Counted from the stretch's first letter, positions 24,811 to 35,685 are shown. The stretch: 64,000 bases of DNA from Ignavibacteriales bacterium (GCA_016707285.1 JADJIA010000001.1:806001-870000), one strand, 5' to 3'. Notes: generated by a model from the letters alone, not told the origin. Translations and numbers: made by a program.

Positions 24811-27380
24811 ATGACAAGAAGGAAAACTTTATTGTTCGTTTATTTTATTTTTCTTTTATCGTGGGCAGGGTTGGCTAACCCCTCACCACAGGTCAATTTT
24901 CTGCTGACGCCTACAAATGGTGAGACAGGTATCTCTATTGAACCAACCTTCACCTGGTCTCCGGTGGCAGGCGCAAGTTTTTACACGATTAGAATTTCGA
25001 CAGCAGGTGGAGCAAATTTTGAACAAACCGTGGATTTACTCAGACATCAATAGCCAAGACTAATGTCCATCTTACAGAGGTTCATCCCGACAATTATACT
25101 CAGACCCGGCACCCTTTTCCATTAGGTACCAACAAGTTTGCTTTACTTAAGAATTATCGACTTTAATACTGGCAAGTTGGGCACTATCAGGAAGCCATAT
25201 CTGATATTTGGTCTTTCAGAACTTATGCAAATGTTAATCTAAGTCTTTTGTATCCCGGAACTAATGCAACAGTTGTACCAACTGAAGTTTTATTCTCGTA
25301 TTTTACAAATGTAGTAAACACCGGTTTTGATTTTAAACTTGAGGGAATAGCCGCCACAACTGCGCCGGTCGCAGGTCTGGGCGATTGGTTAACGCTTGAT
25401 ATCAATCCTGCAGCAGTTCCGGAAATTACGCAGACAATTCCCGAACTCGTTGGTGGCACAAAATATTATTGGAGAGTTGTCCTTCTTCAAGCCGGAACAA
25501 ATAAAATTCTGAAATACTCCCCTGTTTCATATTTTAATACCTCAGGTGGTGCTGCAAAACCAACTCCTTTTTACCCGTTAAGTGGAACTGTTTATACAAA
25601 CACCCCAACGCTCTACTGGTATCTTGGAGGGTTTAGCACGGACCTCACTTTTGAGGTAGAAGTAAGTTTAACCAATGGAGCAGGAGGTTTTGTCAAAACA
25701 TATCCTGCCGTTGGTGATCCGGCAATCGAAGATTTGTATTTTGAGATTCCCGAAGGCGGATGTTTGCCGGGAACAAAATATTATTGGAGAGTAAGAAGTG
25801 TTTACACTCCGGCAGGTGGTCCGGTAGCGTATTCAGACCCCAGCCCATGGAAAAATTTCACAACTCACGGTGTCGGCACTGTATTAAAACCCACATGCTC
25901 TTATCCCAAAGGTAACACCACGGTATATAGCACTGTCCCATATCTGTTCTGGTATGTTGGAGGTACTTCTGAGGGATTAACCTTTGATGTTGAGATAGTA
26001 AAGGCAACAGATAACTTCACAGGAACAGCAACAGCCGGTTTAACAGATATAGAAGGATTATCTGTACAACTTGTGAACGCTCTTGAGCCGGGTGTTCAGT
26101 ATAAATGGAAAGTTTGTGCTAAAAATACCACGGGTACAGTTCTTTGGTCAGATCAGGCGGTTTTTAAAGTAACCGGTGGTACGGCAAACACACATGCAGT
26201 TGTTATGTATCCTAAAAACTATACTACACTATATACCAAAAAACCTACCCTTTTCTGGTATCTTGAAGGTGCAAATTTTGGAGTAACAGGATATAGTGTG
26301 CAATATAAATTGAAAACTGATCTTAACTGGACAACTCTTCCGGCAGTTGTGGGTGTTGATAATATCAGCTATGAATTCCCTGCTGATATACCAAATTGTG
26401 AGGGACAAAAGTATGATTGGCGGGTAGCAGCAATTCATGGAGCTACAATTGGTACTTATAGTGCAGGCAGTTTCAAGATTGTTGCAGGTTCACAACCCGG
26501 TGTACCGGTACTCACATATCCCAAAAACACTACTGTTTATACAGCATCACCAACTCTTTTCTGGTATGTGAACGGTTCTACCACCAATGTAACCGGATAC
26601 AATGTAACATACAGTTATTCAAGTGAATTTACACCAACTACAACGGTTACAGATGTGACCACCGATCAATTTTATCTTTGTGAAAATCTTCACGACGGAT
26701 ATACTTATTGGTGGAAAGTACAATTAATTGTTGATGGTGTCGCTTATGGAGATTATTCTCAACCACAGAAGTTTTATGTTAAACCGGGATCCGACGCACC
26801 TTCATCCCCAATTGTTGGTGGACCGGACAATATAAGTGTAACAACTACATCCCCAACGATATCCTGGGCAGTTCCTGCAGATCCTCCAATTGGAGCAACA
26901 TATGACCTGGAAATCGCTGACAATCCTGATTTCACAAACGCTCTCATTATGGACAATCTCGTAAATCAGAATCAAGATGTTCAAGGACTAATCGTTAACA
27001 ATGGATACTTCTGGCGAGTCAGGATGAAAGATGGACAAGGAAACCATTCCAACTATTCACCAACTGCACAATTTATGGTGGTCAGTCCTACAAGTATTGA
27101 AAACGAAGCAATTCCTTCTGAATTTAATTTGGATCAGAACTATCCTAATCCGTTTAATCCTTCAACAACCATCAGGTTTAATCTCCCTGAAAATGTTAAT
27201 GTAAAATTGATGGTTTTCAATTCACTTGGTGAACAAGTTTCACAGTTAATAAATGGACAAATGGAGGCTGGAACATATTCTATTAAATTTGATGCGAATA
27301 CTCTGCCATCAGGAATTTATTTTTACAGGATTGAAGCCGGAAGCTTTACTGCGATTCGCAAAATGATCTTAATGAAGTAA
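24811..27380 (+). pseudogene. surface repeat-domain protein with sorting domain, two 5' lesions
   Basis: Signal peptide from the ATG at 24811 (MTRRKTLLFVYFIFLLSWAG). The frame stops at 25051, but reading one frame over from 25032 gives a natural continuation (TQTSIAKTNVHLTEVHPDNY), restored by one extra T in the T3 run at 25035-25037. That frame then meets a single TAA at 25164-25166, where sister repeats have YYW, and is open from there to 27380. The long part (710 residues from a TTG at 25248) holds about six fibronectin-like modules of 100 residues, each with a TVYTxxPTLFWY-type strand and a YYWRV/YDWRV strand, then a sorting domain (NYPNPFNPSTTIRF). A sigma-54 promoter drives it. Probably a cell-surface adhesin-like protein; whether the lesions are real is open. 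Confidence 0.75.
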
Positions 27381-27429
27381 TTTTAAAGGAGTGAGTGTAA
27401 AACACTGTACTTATTAAACTAAACTTTCG

Positions 27430-27462
27430 GTGCCATCTCGATTTTGGGGTGGCACTTTTTTT
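27430..27462 (+). terminator. Rho-independent terminator after the repeat-domain gene
   Basis: Stem GTGCCA (27430-27435) / TGGCAC (27450-27455) with a 14-base loop, followed by seven T residues (27456-27462). Confidence 0.85.
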
Positions 27463-27544
27463 ATGGTAGATTAATTGGTGCTAAAAATTTTATAAAGTCT
27501 TTGAAGGGTGGTTGTACCGGTAACTACTAAAACAACAATGATAA

Positions 27545-27853
27545 CTATCTAAAGTTTTCCGCGGTTGAGTTAAATGACCTCGGTTGGCTCATATTTTCAC
27601 TAACTGTATTAAGGATTTGCAAAGAAGTCCTGTAGCCTGAATGAACATTTAATCTCCCGGGGCTATTTGAAGTAAAAACGGGGTCGTTAGTGGCAATAAC
27701 CTCTTGAACTCTCTTGGGTGTTTGTGCCGAAATCCTTGCCAGTTCAAGTTGTTCCTTGGCAAATCTCTTTTTTGAAGTAATTCTCGAGACGATGATAAAT
27801 AACAAATTTGATACAGCTATTATAGAAACGAGGAATAAAATGGATGTCATCAT
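27545..27853 (-). CDS. small membrane protein (102 aa), unknown
   Basis: One N-terminal transmembrane helix (about residues 4-23, SILFLVSIIAVSNLLFIIVS), then a basic stretch (RITSKKRFAKEQ) and a soluble tail of about 65 polar residues, the topology of a type Ib membrane protein with the tail in the cytoplasm. No family recognised. It stands alone between the terminator at 27430 and the terminase remnant; real coding is plausible but not certain. Confidence 0.4.
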   Translation of the reverse strand: MMTSILFLVSIIAVSNLLFIIVSRITSKKRFAKEQLELARISAQTPKRVQEVIATNDPVFTSNSPGRLNVHSGYRTSLQILNTVSENMSQPRSFNSTAENFR

Positions 27854-28025
27854 AGATTTTGGCTCGCAGGATTAAACGAATATTTTGTTATTCAAATATA
27901 TAATAATTTGTAATAATTACTTGTGATTCTTATATGAATTATACCTGATTTATCCGGCTTGTGAGTTTGAGCACAATCACCATCGTCACATCTATTCCAA
28001 AATTAAATTTAACATCAACTTAATC

Positions 28026-29506
28026 TCAAAAATTTGCAGGATCATCACTAATTTCCCTCGCGGTAGATGGTGATTCCACCTTCGATTCAGGTTTAAACAT
28101 AGCCATTATACCATATCTTTGTTCATCAAGAGCATGATCTGAAATTGAAGGGTCGTTCCCTTTCCCTTTTATGTCCTCCGGGTCTTTTGCATCGTAAGTT
28201 ACTGACATCATTTCTGCAAGCAAAGGTTCGTTTAATCCATCGAATATGAAGTATCGGGGTGATTTTCCTTCTGCAGGAAATAAACTTTTCCAACCCCACC
28301 AGCCTGTTTTGCGTGAATTGTAGGCGGGACTTAAAAACAGCCCCTCCACTTCAAAAACATCTGCAAATGTGTTTTCGTGTGCTATCACCGAAAATCGCTC
28401 CTTTTTTGCAAATGCATCAGTACCGGAAACGATAACAGATGGTTTTCTACCTCCCAATAATTTTCCTGTAATCGAATCCGGTTTTAACATCTCACTAATT
28501 GCCCGGGCATGATCTACGGGTGTCCTCTGTTTTTCATAATATGTAAAAACCCTGTAATAGATTCCATTGTGATCTCTCGCTGTTACACCAAATGAACAAG
28601 GAGAACTGAATCCAGGATCGATGCTCCCTGTTAATGTCCAATCGTGAGGAATGGTAAAAGGTGGAATCACTTGTTGAAGTCTGTCAAAGTTTTTAAAGAA
28701 CATCCCTCCAAAAACTTCCCAGTCTCCATAAAGGTAAGCTAATCGCAATTCATTTGGAAGGGATTTTAGATTTGCCGCATAGGTGCTTTTATTGATACAA
28801 TATTCTCTTCTCTCTTCCTCACTCCATTTATTGTAATATGTGTCGGCAGAAATACCATCTTTTTTTAAGTGTTTTAATGACCAAAAAATATTATCCCATA
28901 AATATGACTGAATAAAATGAAATTGTGACGGGTCTTCGTGTTTTTCAAATTTTCGATCGATAAAAAGTCGTTTAAGATATGAATGAGACACTCCCCCGGA
29001 TTCATCGTAAGGATCATCTTTGGTGTGAATCCCGGTTTTACGGAACGGTTGGAAGTTTTCAGGAACTGTATCTGATGTGGTGTACAATGTGAAGCTTCAT
29101 CAATAAATACCAGATCAAACTCAAACCCCTGGAAAGAATAAATATCACTTTCACTATCTGCGTATCCAAACTGAACTATGGGAGTTCCATCAGGAGCGTA
29201 CAATATTTTTTCTGATTTATTGTAATGCTCCATAATCTTTGGGTGGTTTTCATACAATGGAAGAATGTGGTTCTTCAACAATTCCTTGGAATACCGCCTG
29301 AATATTAAAGATTTATAAGCAAACTCCGGTGAGAGCCCCAGAAGCACAGCAATCTCCCTTATTGCGTGACTTTTTGCTCCTCCTCTTGCCCCGCCATATC
29401 CAATCCAGGAATAACTGCTGCCCGTTATCAATTCTTTAAGCAGAAGCTGTTTTGGTAGCAGACTAAATTTCTCAATCTTAACAGGAGATTTTTTCCTGAT
29501 CGTCAC
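28026..29506 (-). pseudogene. phage terminase large subunit, frameshifted
   Basis: The N-terminal part (from 29506) has the ATPase: Walker A-like GYGGARGGAKSH (about residue 37), Walker B DLVFIDEASH and coupling motif ILTMNPG. Immediately after MNPG the frame is lost; one extra G in the G5 run (C5 at 28993-28997 on the plus strand) restores MNPGGVSHSYLKRLFID, which continues in the second frame to 28026. That part contains the nuclease domain (TGSIDPGFSSPCSFGVTARD, GTDAFAKK, DHALDEQRYGIMA). Full length would be about 494 residues, normal for Terminase_6-type TerL. No portal, head or tail genes follow, so this is an orphan prophage remnant. Confidence 0.8.
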
Positions 29507-29787
29507 GCCGGGAATCCTTTGTCTCTTGTAAGGTCCACCACTTCGATTCTCAATATCCCGTCTTTATCACTGTTTTTATCACCACCGGAAGGATAGATCT
29601 TATCAATAAGGATTTTCGCTGCTGCAATTCTGTTATTCAAATTTTTCCCATCCACTTCACCTTCCCGCACACTCACAAGAAATTCGATCGATTTATCAGC
29701 CTCTTTTTCCAGAAGTCCCATGTTTTTTCCGCCCAATACTTCATTCCCCTCTTTTTTCAATATTATTTCAAACTTAATTGTTTCCAT
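29503..29787 (-). CDS. probable terminase small-subunit-like protein
   Basis: About 94 residues from the ATG at 29787 (METIKFEIILKK); longer in-frame starts reach 29820. The C-terminal half (NNRIAAAKILIDKIYPSGG) resembles the small proteins encoded immediately before terL in many phages, where an AANxILDRxYGKP helix is typical. Its stop overlaps the TerL start by four bases, consistent with a coupled terS-terL pair. No clear helix-turn-helix. Identity rests mainly on position. Confidence 0.5.
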   Translation of the reverse strand: METIKFEIILKKEGNEVLGGKNMGLLEKEADKSIEFLVSVREGEVDGKNLNNRIAAAKILIDKIYPSGGDKNSDKDGILRIEVVDLTRDKGFPA

Positions 29788-29860
29788 AAGCAAATTCAAG
29801 ATAACCCTGTAACACTTCAATGATCTTTACACTTTGTCGGGAATTTATCGATTACATTTT

Positions 29861-31838
29861 GAGGCTGTCTCAAAAGTAGGTTTCGGTTTTCAGAATCTTT
29901 CAAATTATGATGCCGAATAGCTAGTTAAATCTGATTCTATTTTCGTGCCTCATTGATTTAATCAATCCCCAATTAACAGTCCTCCTCAATGGCAAATACT
30001 TTTTCCGCCTGAAAATTGACCGGCTAAATCCTTGTTGTATTTGTTATAACTAATTGTTATTTATGGTAGTTAGCTGTTTTTTGTTCTTTTATTTCCGGTC
30101 AGTTTTTCATATATTTGCATATGAAAAAAACACCAAAAACCCCTGCTTTTAAACCCTACGATCAGCATCAGATGTTTCTGTTTCCTCCTTCGATCGAGGA
30201 TATGATTCCTGAAAATCATCCCGTTCGTATTGTAAACAAAGTTCTTGATACTATTAGCTACAAATCCCTGTTTGACCGCTATCCCGGTGGAGGAACTTCC
30301 AGCTATAATCCTGTGATGCTTGTAAAGGTAACAAGCCTATCTCAACAATACTTACACAAGTCGTGATATAGAAGCCGCTTTGAAGGAAAATATTCATTAT
30401 ATGTGGATTAGCGGAATGCAGCAACCTGATCATAACACGATAAACAGATTTCGAAAGAACAAATTGGGAGAGACGCTCAAGGGACTGTTCATTCAGTTGG
30501 TCGAGTTACTCATTGAACATAATATTGTCAGCATAAAGGAGTTGTACCTGGATGGTACAAAGATAGAGGCTAACGCAAACAAATATACCGTTGTATGGGG
30601 TAATTCGATCAAGACAAACAAGATTAAGATGAAGGCACAGCTTAAGAATGTTTGGGATTACATCCAGAAACAGACTGCAGTGGAAGAGAAAGAAGAGTTT
30701 CCCTTTGAGTACAGTGAATTGGAACCGGAGAAGCTCAAAGAAACAATAGAGAAGATAAATAAGACTCTTGCTGATAGTCTTGACGAGGAATCGAAACCTC
30801 TAAAAAAAAAAGATGATTCGAGCCGCTAAGGAGTGGCCTGAGAGACTCTTGAGGTATCAGGAGCAGGAGAAGATACTCTCCGGCAGGAACTCATACAGCA
30901 AGACAGACCATGATGCAACATTTATGCGAATGAAAGAAGACGGTCTGAATAACAGAGAATTTAAGCCCGGATATAATCTTGAAATCGCAACAAACAATCA
31001 GATTATAGTCAGTTATGGTGTTTTCCCCAATCCTACTGACTCAAAGACGCTACCTGATATGATAAGGGGAATTCAGGAGGAATACGGGAAGAGTCCTGAC
31101 TATCTGATTGCAGATGCTGGTTACGGATCAGAGGAGAATTTTACATTTTTAAGAAATGCAGGAATTGAAGCAGTAGTAAAATATAACATGTATGAGCGTT
31201 TGAGGAGAAGAAAACCGCTAAAAAGACCATTTACGACTGAAACACTTCATTACAACAGTAAAGAGGGTTATGTTGTCTGTCCGATGGGGCAGAGGATGGA
31301 ATTATGCAGGACAGGTACTCGTATCAGTAAGGGGGGTTACGAAAGAGAAGTGGGATATTACAAAGCAAAAAATTGTGATTCATGTCCGCTGCAGGGAGTT
31401 TGTAATGGTGAATCGGGGGACAGGATTGTTGAAGTGAGCAGGGAATGGAGGGAACAGAGGAGTGCGGTAGACGAGTTACTCGAAACGGACTTTGGCAGAA
31501 AACTTTATGCCAGGAGGAAGATAGATGTGGAGCCTGTCTTCGGTAACATAAAGCACAACAAAGGGATTAGGAGATTCACACTCAGAGGTAAAAAGGGTGT
31601 GATGACAGAGATAGGATTGGTGGCTACTGCTCACAATCTGAGAAAGATGATAATAAGTATTTTAGCCCCAAAAGCCCCTTCATATGCATAAAAATGGGTG
31701 TTTTTTTAATAATTTAATCTATTTTTTGCCTTCACACCCAAAATCCCCAAATTTATTGAATCTCAAAGGTATTGTTCAGAAAAGATGGATAAATCCCGAT
31801 CTTTTATCGAAAAATTTGAAATTATGTTGAGACAACTT
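29861..31838 (+). mobile_element. degenerate IS1182-family insertion sequence
   Basis: About 2 kb. The ends carry inverted TGTCTCAA cores: GGCTGTCTCAA at the left (29866-29873) and TTGAGACAAC at the right (31827-31836), each continuing with weak similarity. No convincing target duplication was found, so the exact ends are approximate. The single transposase gene inside is broken into three frames. The element sits directly upstream of the terminase remnant and abuts an interspersed-repeat array at its right end. Confidence 0.7.
30121..31691 (+). pseudogene. IS1182-family DDE transposase, two frameshifts
   Basis: N-terminus MKKTPKTPAFKPYDQHQM then FLFPPSIEDMIPENHPVR, typical of IS1182. The first frame ends at 30366; removing one A in GTAACAAGCC (about 30330) joins it to AYLNNTYTSRDIEAALKENI. 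The second frame ends at 30829 inside an A10 tract (30802-30811); with nine A residues it would continue KKKMIRAAKEWPERLL into the third frame, which ends at 31691. The catalytic residues are recognisable: YLDGTKIEANAN, LIADAGYGSEEN and VEPVFGNIKHN. Total length about 523 residues. As read, no full-length transposase can be made without slippage. Confidence 0.85.
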
Positions 31839-31840
31839 TT

Positions 31841-32085
31841 AGGTATCAAAGGCTTTGCCCGCCAGGGCTTCGTAGGGATAGGAAATGATATCCACAAAAA
31901 ATGCCCTTGCCCCGCCAGGGGCTTGTAGGAGGAAATGATACCAATGCCTGCCGGGAAGAGTGATACAAAACTTTCAAAATGATATCCCAAAATGCCTTTG
32001 CCCCGCCACAGGCTTCGTAGGGATAGGAAATGATATCCACAAAAAATGCCTTTGCCCCGCCAGGGGCTTCGTAGGGATAGGAAAT
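31841..32085. repeat. array of four interspersed-repeat copies
   Basis: Copies at about 31841-31882 (truncated at its left, next to the insertion sequence), 31883-31932, 31979-32029 and 32030-32085. The consensus core is GCCCCGCCAGGGGCTTCGTA, with a small GCCCC/GGGGC hairpin, followed by GGGATAGGAAATGATATCC and ACAAAAAATGCCTTT. Together with the 150 bases before it, this fills the 422-base gap between the transposase and the GH2 gene; no gene is seen. Confidence 0.75.
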
Positions 32086-32113
32086 CAGGAAGATTTATTT
32101 AAGCTTACAGATC

Positions 32114-34186
32114 TTATGCAATCTCTCGGATAATAACCTCAAATTTCTCTTCTCTTAATTTTTTATCGGCAGAGTACAATGAAACCGTAAATATCTGTTT
32201 TCCAATTTGGGTGGATTCCGGGATGTGAATTTTGTTAAAATAATCCTGACCAAAATGTGAATTGGAGTTACAACCAATTTCAAATTTATCGATATTTACG
32301 AGTTTTTTATCGCCCAGCAACACTTCTATTCTACAATCTTTGTAATCCTCATACTTGTCATTAATTACCCATATCTCAAAATTTAACATACTTCCGCGAT
32401 AATATTTATCCTGCCGTAAAAATACTGAAAGAAGAAGTGGATCAAATCCTGATTTAACTGATTCATAACCTTTTTTGGGTACACCATAATAATCAACTAC
32501 TGACCATGTAATCGATTGCCAACAGTCCATAAAAAAGAACTGAAAAGCTCCCGTGATTCCTTTTCCTTTTCTTCTTCTGTATTGATGAATGGCAAATTTA
32601 AGCAGTTTCGCCTGGTAATTTTGTGAATTTTCAACAAATTCTGTGAGACTCTTCCCGGGTTCCACTCCCGCAATATTAAAAGTCTGGTCAGGTTGAAAAT
32701 TGTGGTAACGCCACTCGGCATAATCATAGGGGGGTTCCACAGACTTCAGGAACTTTGAAAGTGATTCAACACTTGGCAGACCCTGTGCTCCAAATTCAGT
32801 TACAAGTGGGCCCATCGGTGCCCCGGCATAATGCTCCATGGTTCCCCAATACCAGCCATCGTAAGGATGCTCTTCATAGTTTGATGCTCTACGAATGATT
32901 CTTAATGAATCTTCCTCTTTAACGGCTTTTTCAAGATGAATATCAAGGGTTTCCACCTGTTCACCGGGTTCATTTTGACAACACCAAAAAACTATAGATG
33001 GATGGTTATAAAAAGAATTTACCATCTCTTTTATCTGTTTAATCGCATTTGATGTAAATTCGGGAGATTCATCATAAGTCCATTGCAAAGGGAAATCCTG
33101 CCAAATCAATATACCGGCTTTGTCGCAGGCTTCATAAAATTCTTTGCGGGTTATATGTGCGTGAACCCTGACAATATTCACATTGGCATTTTTAAGCAGA
33201 GCCACCATTCCATCTATTCTCTCTACCGAAAGAGATGAAAGCAGTTGTTCGGGAATTACATTTGTACCCCTTAAAAACAGTTCCTTGCCATTGATAAAAA
33301 ACCTTTTGTTTTGATCCAGTTCCACTCTTCTGATACCAAAATGTTCCTGGTAGATCTCTTCCCCGCCATAATAGAGCACCACCTTATGTAATTTTTGTTC
33401 ACCCAAATCCCAAGGGTACCAAAGTTGTGGATTGGAAATCTTTGTAATCAGAGAAATTTTATTCACTCCATGCGAAAAAACGGGATTCCGTTTGATGACA
33501 ATCTCTTCACCATCGGGCGAAACTATTACAGCTTTTAGTTCCTCTTTTTTTGCGTCACCATCAGCAGCAAGAAGTTTTAGTTTTATGTTAAGTCCACAGT
33601 CAGTCTCATTGTAAAACTCATAACTGACTTTCACTCTCGCAGGCACAACCCCGTTGGTAATAATCAGCATAACAGAATTCCATATCCCCCCTGTGTTGGC
33701 ATTTTGTCCCAATTTCAAATCCCATCCGCCGGGTCTGCAATCATGGTGATTAAGAACTCCCTTTATCAACTTCTTTTTAAGAGGCCATACCTCTCCAGGC
33801 TCCTCCAAAGGCGAAGTTACTCTCACAAGCAGTTTGTTCTCCCCGATATGGATATTACTCCCCGGCAACTCTATAAAAAAGCCGCCAAAATATCCCTCAT
33901 GTCTGCCACAAAACTTTCCATTTAAATAAACTTCGCAAAAATAATCCACCCCTTCAAATCTTAAAAAAGCGGAGGTTGATGGAGAGATTTCATCAATTTC
34001 GATGTCACGGCTATACCATACGGTTCCATTAAAGTTTTTTAGTCCATGCAGTTCCCAGTTTGAAGGAAGTTCAACTTCAGAAATGTTGGTACCCGAGAAA
34101 AACCCGGAAGAAGCCTGCGCAATATCCATTTTTGAATTTGGATCGGGCAGATAACACCATTTGCCATTTAAATCAATTTTTTGCAT
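32114..34186 (-). CDS. glycoside hydrolase family 2, cytoplasmic
   Basis: About 690 residues from the ATG at 34186 (MQKIDLNGKWCYLPD), preceded by AGGAAAAG; ten further codons upstream are possible. No signal peptide. The N-terminal sugar-binding/jelly-roll domain (to ~185) and the immunoglobulin-like domain (190-300) precede a TIM barrel with the acid/base in WCCQNEPGE (about E406) and the nucleophile in LVTEFGAQG (about E464), both intact. The family covers beta-galactosidases, beta-mannosidases, beta-glucuronidases and others; the sequence alone does not set specificity. As the last gene of the glycan locus, a beta-glycosidase acting on imported oligosaccharides is likely. It starts 14 bases after the GH144-like gene. 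Confidence 0.85.
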   Translation of the reverse strand: MQKIDLNGKWCYLPDPNSKMDIAQASSGFFSGTNISEVELPSNWELHGLKNFNGTVWYSRDIEIDEISPSTSAFLRFEGVDYFCEVYLNGKFCGRHEGYFGGFFIELPGSNIHIGENKLLVRVTSPLEEPGEVWPLKKKLIKGVLNHHDCRPGGWDLKLGQNANTGGIWNSVMLIITNGVVPARVKVSYEFYNETDCGLNIKLKLLAADGDAKKEELKAVIVSPDGEEIVIKRNPVFSHGVNKISLITKISNPQLWYPWDLGEQKLHKVVLYYGGEEIYQEHFGIRRVELDQNKRFFINGKELFLRGTNVIPEQLLSSLSVERIDGMVALLKNANVNIVRVHAHITRKEFYEACDKAGILIWQDFPLQWTYDESPEFTSNAIKQIKEMVNSFYNHPSIVFWCCQNEPGEQVETLDIHLEKAVKEEDSLRIIRRASNYEEHPYDGWYWGTMEHYAGAPMGPLVTEFGAQGLPSVESLSKFLKSVEPPYDYAEWRYHNFQPDQTFNIAGVEPGKSLTEFVENSQNYQAKLLKFAIHQYRRRKGKGITGAFQFFFMDCWQSITWSVVDYYGVPKKGYESVKSGFDPLLLSVFLRQDKYYRGSMLNFEIWVINDKYEDYKDCRIEVLLGDKKLVNIDKFEIGCNSNSHFGQDYFNKIHIPESTQIGKQIFTVSLYSADKKLREEKFEVIIREIA

Positions 34187-34199
34187 TAAAATCTTTTCC

Positions 34200-35576
34200 T
34201 TATTTGTCGAATCCAAGTCGTTGAAGTCCGTTTATGATCAGTTTATCTTTCATAAAATATTTCCAGACAAAATTATTTTTGTAGTTTTCGATCATTAAAA
34301 CGATTGGTCCCTGATCGATCCCAATTCTGTCGCTTGCTGTCCAGCCCGCAGTAGGATTAAATGAATCCTGGAACCCATATTTTGTCCAGAGCCCTGTTTC
34401 GCCATATTTATATTTTAAATTCATAAGGGTTGGAATGGCTATTTCCGGGGCAAAAGGAATTGATCCACCGGCAGCAGTTGGAGCAATTGTTCCGTCCTCG
34501 TTCCAATTATCCCCTTTTTTTGCAAACCCTCTTGCAGAATAGTCAAGAAATTTATAACCATCTTTGTTAAATTTTTCACCCGGACCGTCGCATGCTGAAA
34601 AACCCCAGGTAAATTCATCATAACCGACCCATTTTTTGGGATTTTCCATTGCATAAAACTGCTGTGTATAAGTTGCTCTGCGGGTGTTTTCCCAATAGTC
34701 GATTCCTTTTTCGCGAAGTTTTATATCATAAATCCCTCTAAAATCGACAAACATGTGGGAATAATGATGCCCAAACAATGGAGGAAAAATATAATGATCA
34801 AGTCCAGGATAGGGGGCGTGCCATTCATAGTCCCTCAACCAGCGATCATAAATTTTAACATGATCTTTGGAGTTCGCTCCTGCTGCCATAAGAAAGATCA
34901 CAATAGCTTCATTATATCCCCACCAGCAATGATCTATCTGTCCCGTTTCGGGATGCCACCCCATACTCAGTCCGTTATAATATTTGCTTTCCGGATTGTT
35001 AATGGTAAAAAAGTCCCAGTCAGCCCTGTCCAATATCTTTGTGATCCCGTCCCTGATTGCAGTATGTGTTGGATTATTGTCTGTGTAATAGTTTCGTGCA
35101 AATATAAGACCTGCAAACAAAAGCCCGGAATCAATTGTGGAGAGTTCAGATTTCCACTCCCTTTTACCCGTTTTCATATCGAGGAAATGGTAGTAAAAAC
35201 CTTTGTATCCCGTTGCATCAGCCGCTGCACTTTGTTCACTGTTAAGGAGGAAATTAACAAGATTTAAAGTGGTTTTTTCTGCAAACTCTTTTGTGATCCA
35301 ACCTTTTTCTGCACCCAGTGCCCAGATGGGAACTGCAAATCCCGTGGATGCCATGCTCGCAGGCGCCCAATCGGCTGATCTGTCCTTTACCAATCCATTT
35401 TCCGGATTCAACTCTTCAATAAAGAATAGAAAAGTTTGTTTTTGCAAAGAATCGAGAAAATCTTTCTGCTGAACGGGTATATCAGTGTATTTTACATATT
35501 TATCCGGCTGGTACATTTGTGCCACAGAGCAGCCCGAAAACAGAAGCAGAACTGATAAAAGAAAAAGTTGTTTCAT
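34200..35576 (-). CDS. GH144-like beta-glucanase lipoprotein (Glycoamylase fold)
   Basis: 458 residues with a lipoprotein signal, LLFSGC (Cys16). The remaining protein is a single (alpha/alpha)6 domain of the PF10091 type, the family of GH144 endo-beta-1,2-glucanases and of a domain in cyclic beta-1,2-glucan synthases. Marker segments are WAPASMASTGFAVP, GWHPETGQIDHCWWGYNEA, FPPLFGHHYSHMFVDFRGI, TWGFSACDGPG and GTIAPTAAGGSIPFAPE. Length matches single-domain GH144 enzymes. Likely anchored in the periplasm or outer membrane, cutting glucan after TonB-dependent import. Its paralogue at 48909-51314 is instead secreted with a sorting domain. Confidence 0.82.
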   Translation of the reverse strand: MKQLFLLSVLLLFSGCSVAQMYQPDKYVKYTDIPVQQKDFLDSLQKQTFLFFIEELNPENGLVKDRSADWAPASMASTGFAVPIWALGAEKGWITKEFAEKTTLNLVNFLLNSEQSAAADATGYKGFYYHFLDMKTGKREWKSELSTIDSGLLFAGLIFARNYYTDNNPTHTAIRDGITKILDRADWDFFTINNPESKYYNGLSMGWHPETGQIDHCWWGYNEAIVIFLMAAGANSKDHVKIYDRWLRDYEWHAPYPGLDHYIFPPLFGHHYSHMFVDFRGIYDIKLREKGIDYWENTRRATYTQQFYAMENPKKWVGYDEFTWGFSACDGPGEKFNKDGYKFLDYSARGFAKKGDNWNEDGTIAPTAAGGSIPFAPEIAIPTLMNLKYKYGETGLWTKYGFQDSFNPTAGWTASDRIGIDQGPIVLMIENYKNNFVWKYFMKDKLIINGLQRLGFDK

Positions 35577-35631
35577 GTAAATCTCGTATATGTTTAACTG
35601 TATTAATTCGACGCCGGGGTTGCATTAATTG

Positions 35632-35663
35632 AAAAAAAACCGCCGGTGTTAAGTCCGGCGGTT
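35632..35663 (-). terminator. Rho-independent terminator after the PorV-like gene
   Basis: Perfect stem AACCGCCGG (35638-35646) / CCGGCGGTT (35655-35663) with an 8-base loop. The A8 run at 35632-35639 supplies the U tract on the minus strand. It separates the TonB/PorV-like genes from the GH144-like lipoprotein and GH2 genes. Confidence 0.9.
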
Positions 35664-35685
35664 CAGGAATATTAACCAGTCAGTA

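Noticed and set aside
31841..32085. CRISPR array or coding repeats
   Set aside because: The copies are unevenly spaced, some are head-to-tail with no unique spacer, and the open frames across them only mirror the repeat.
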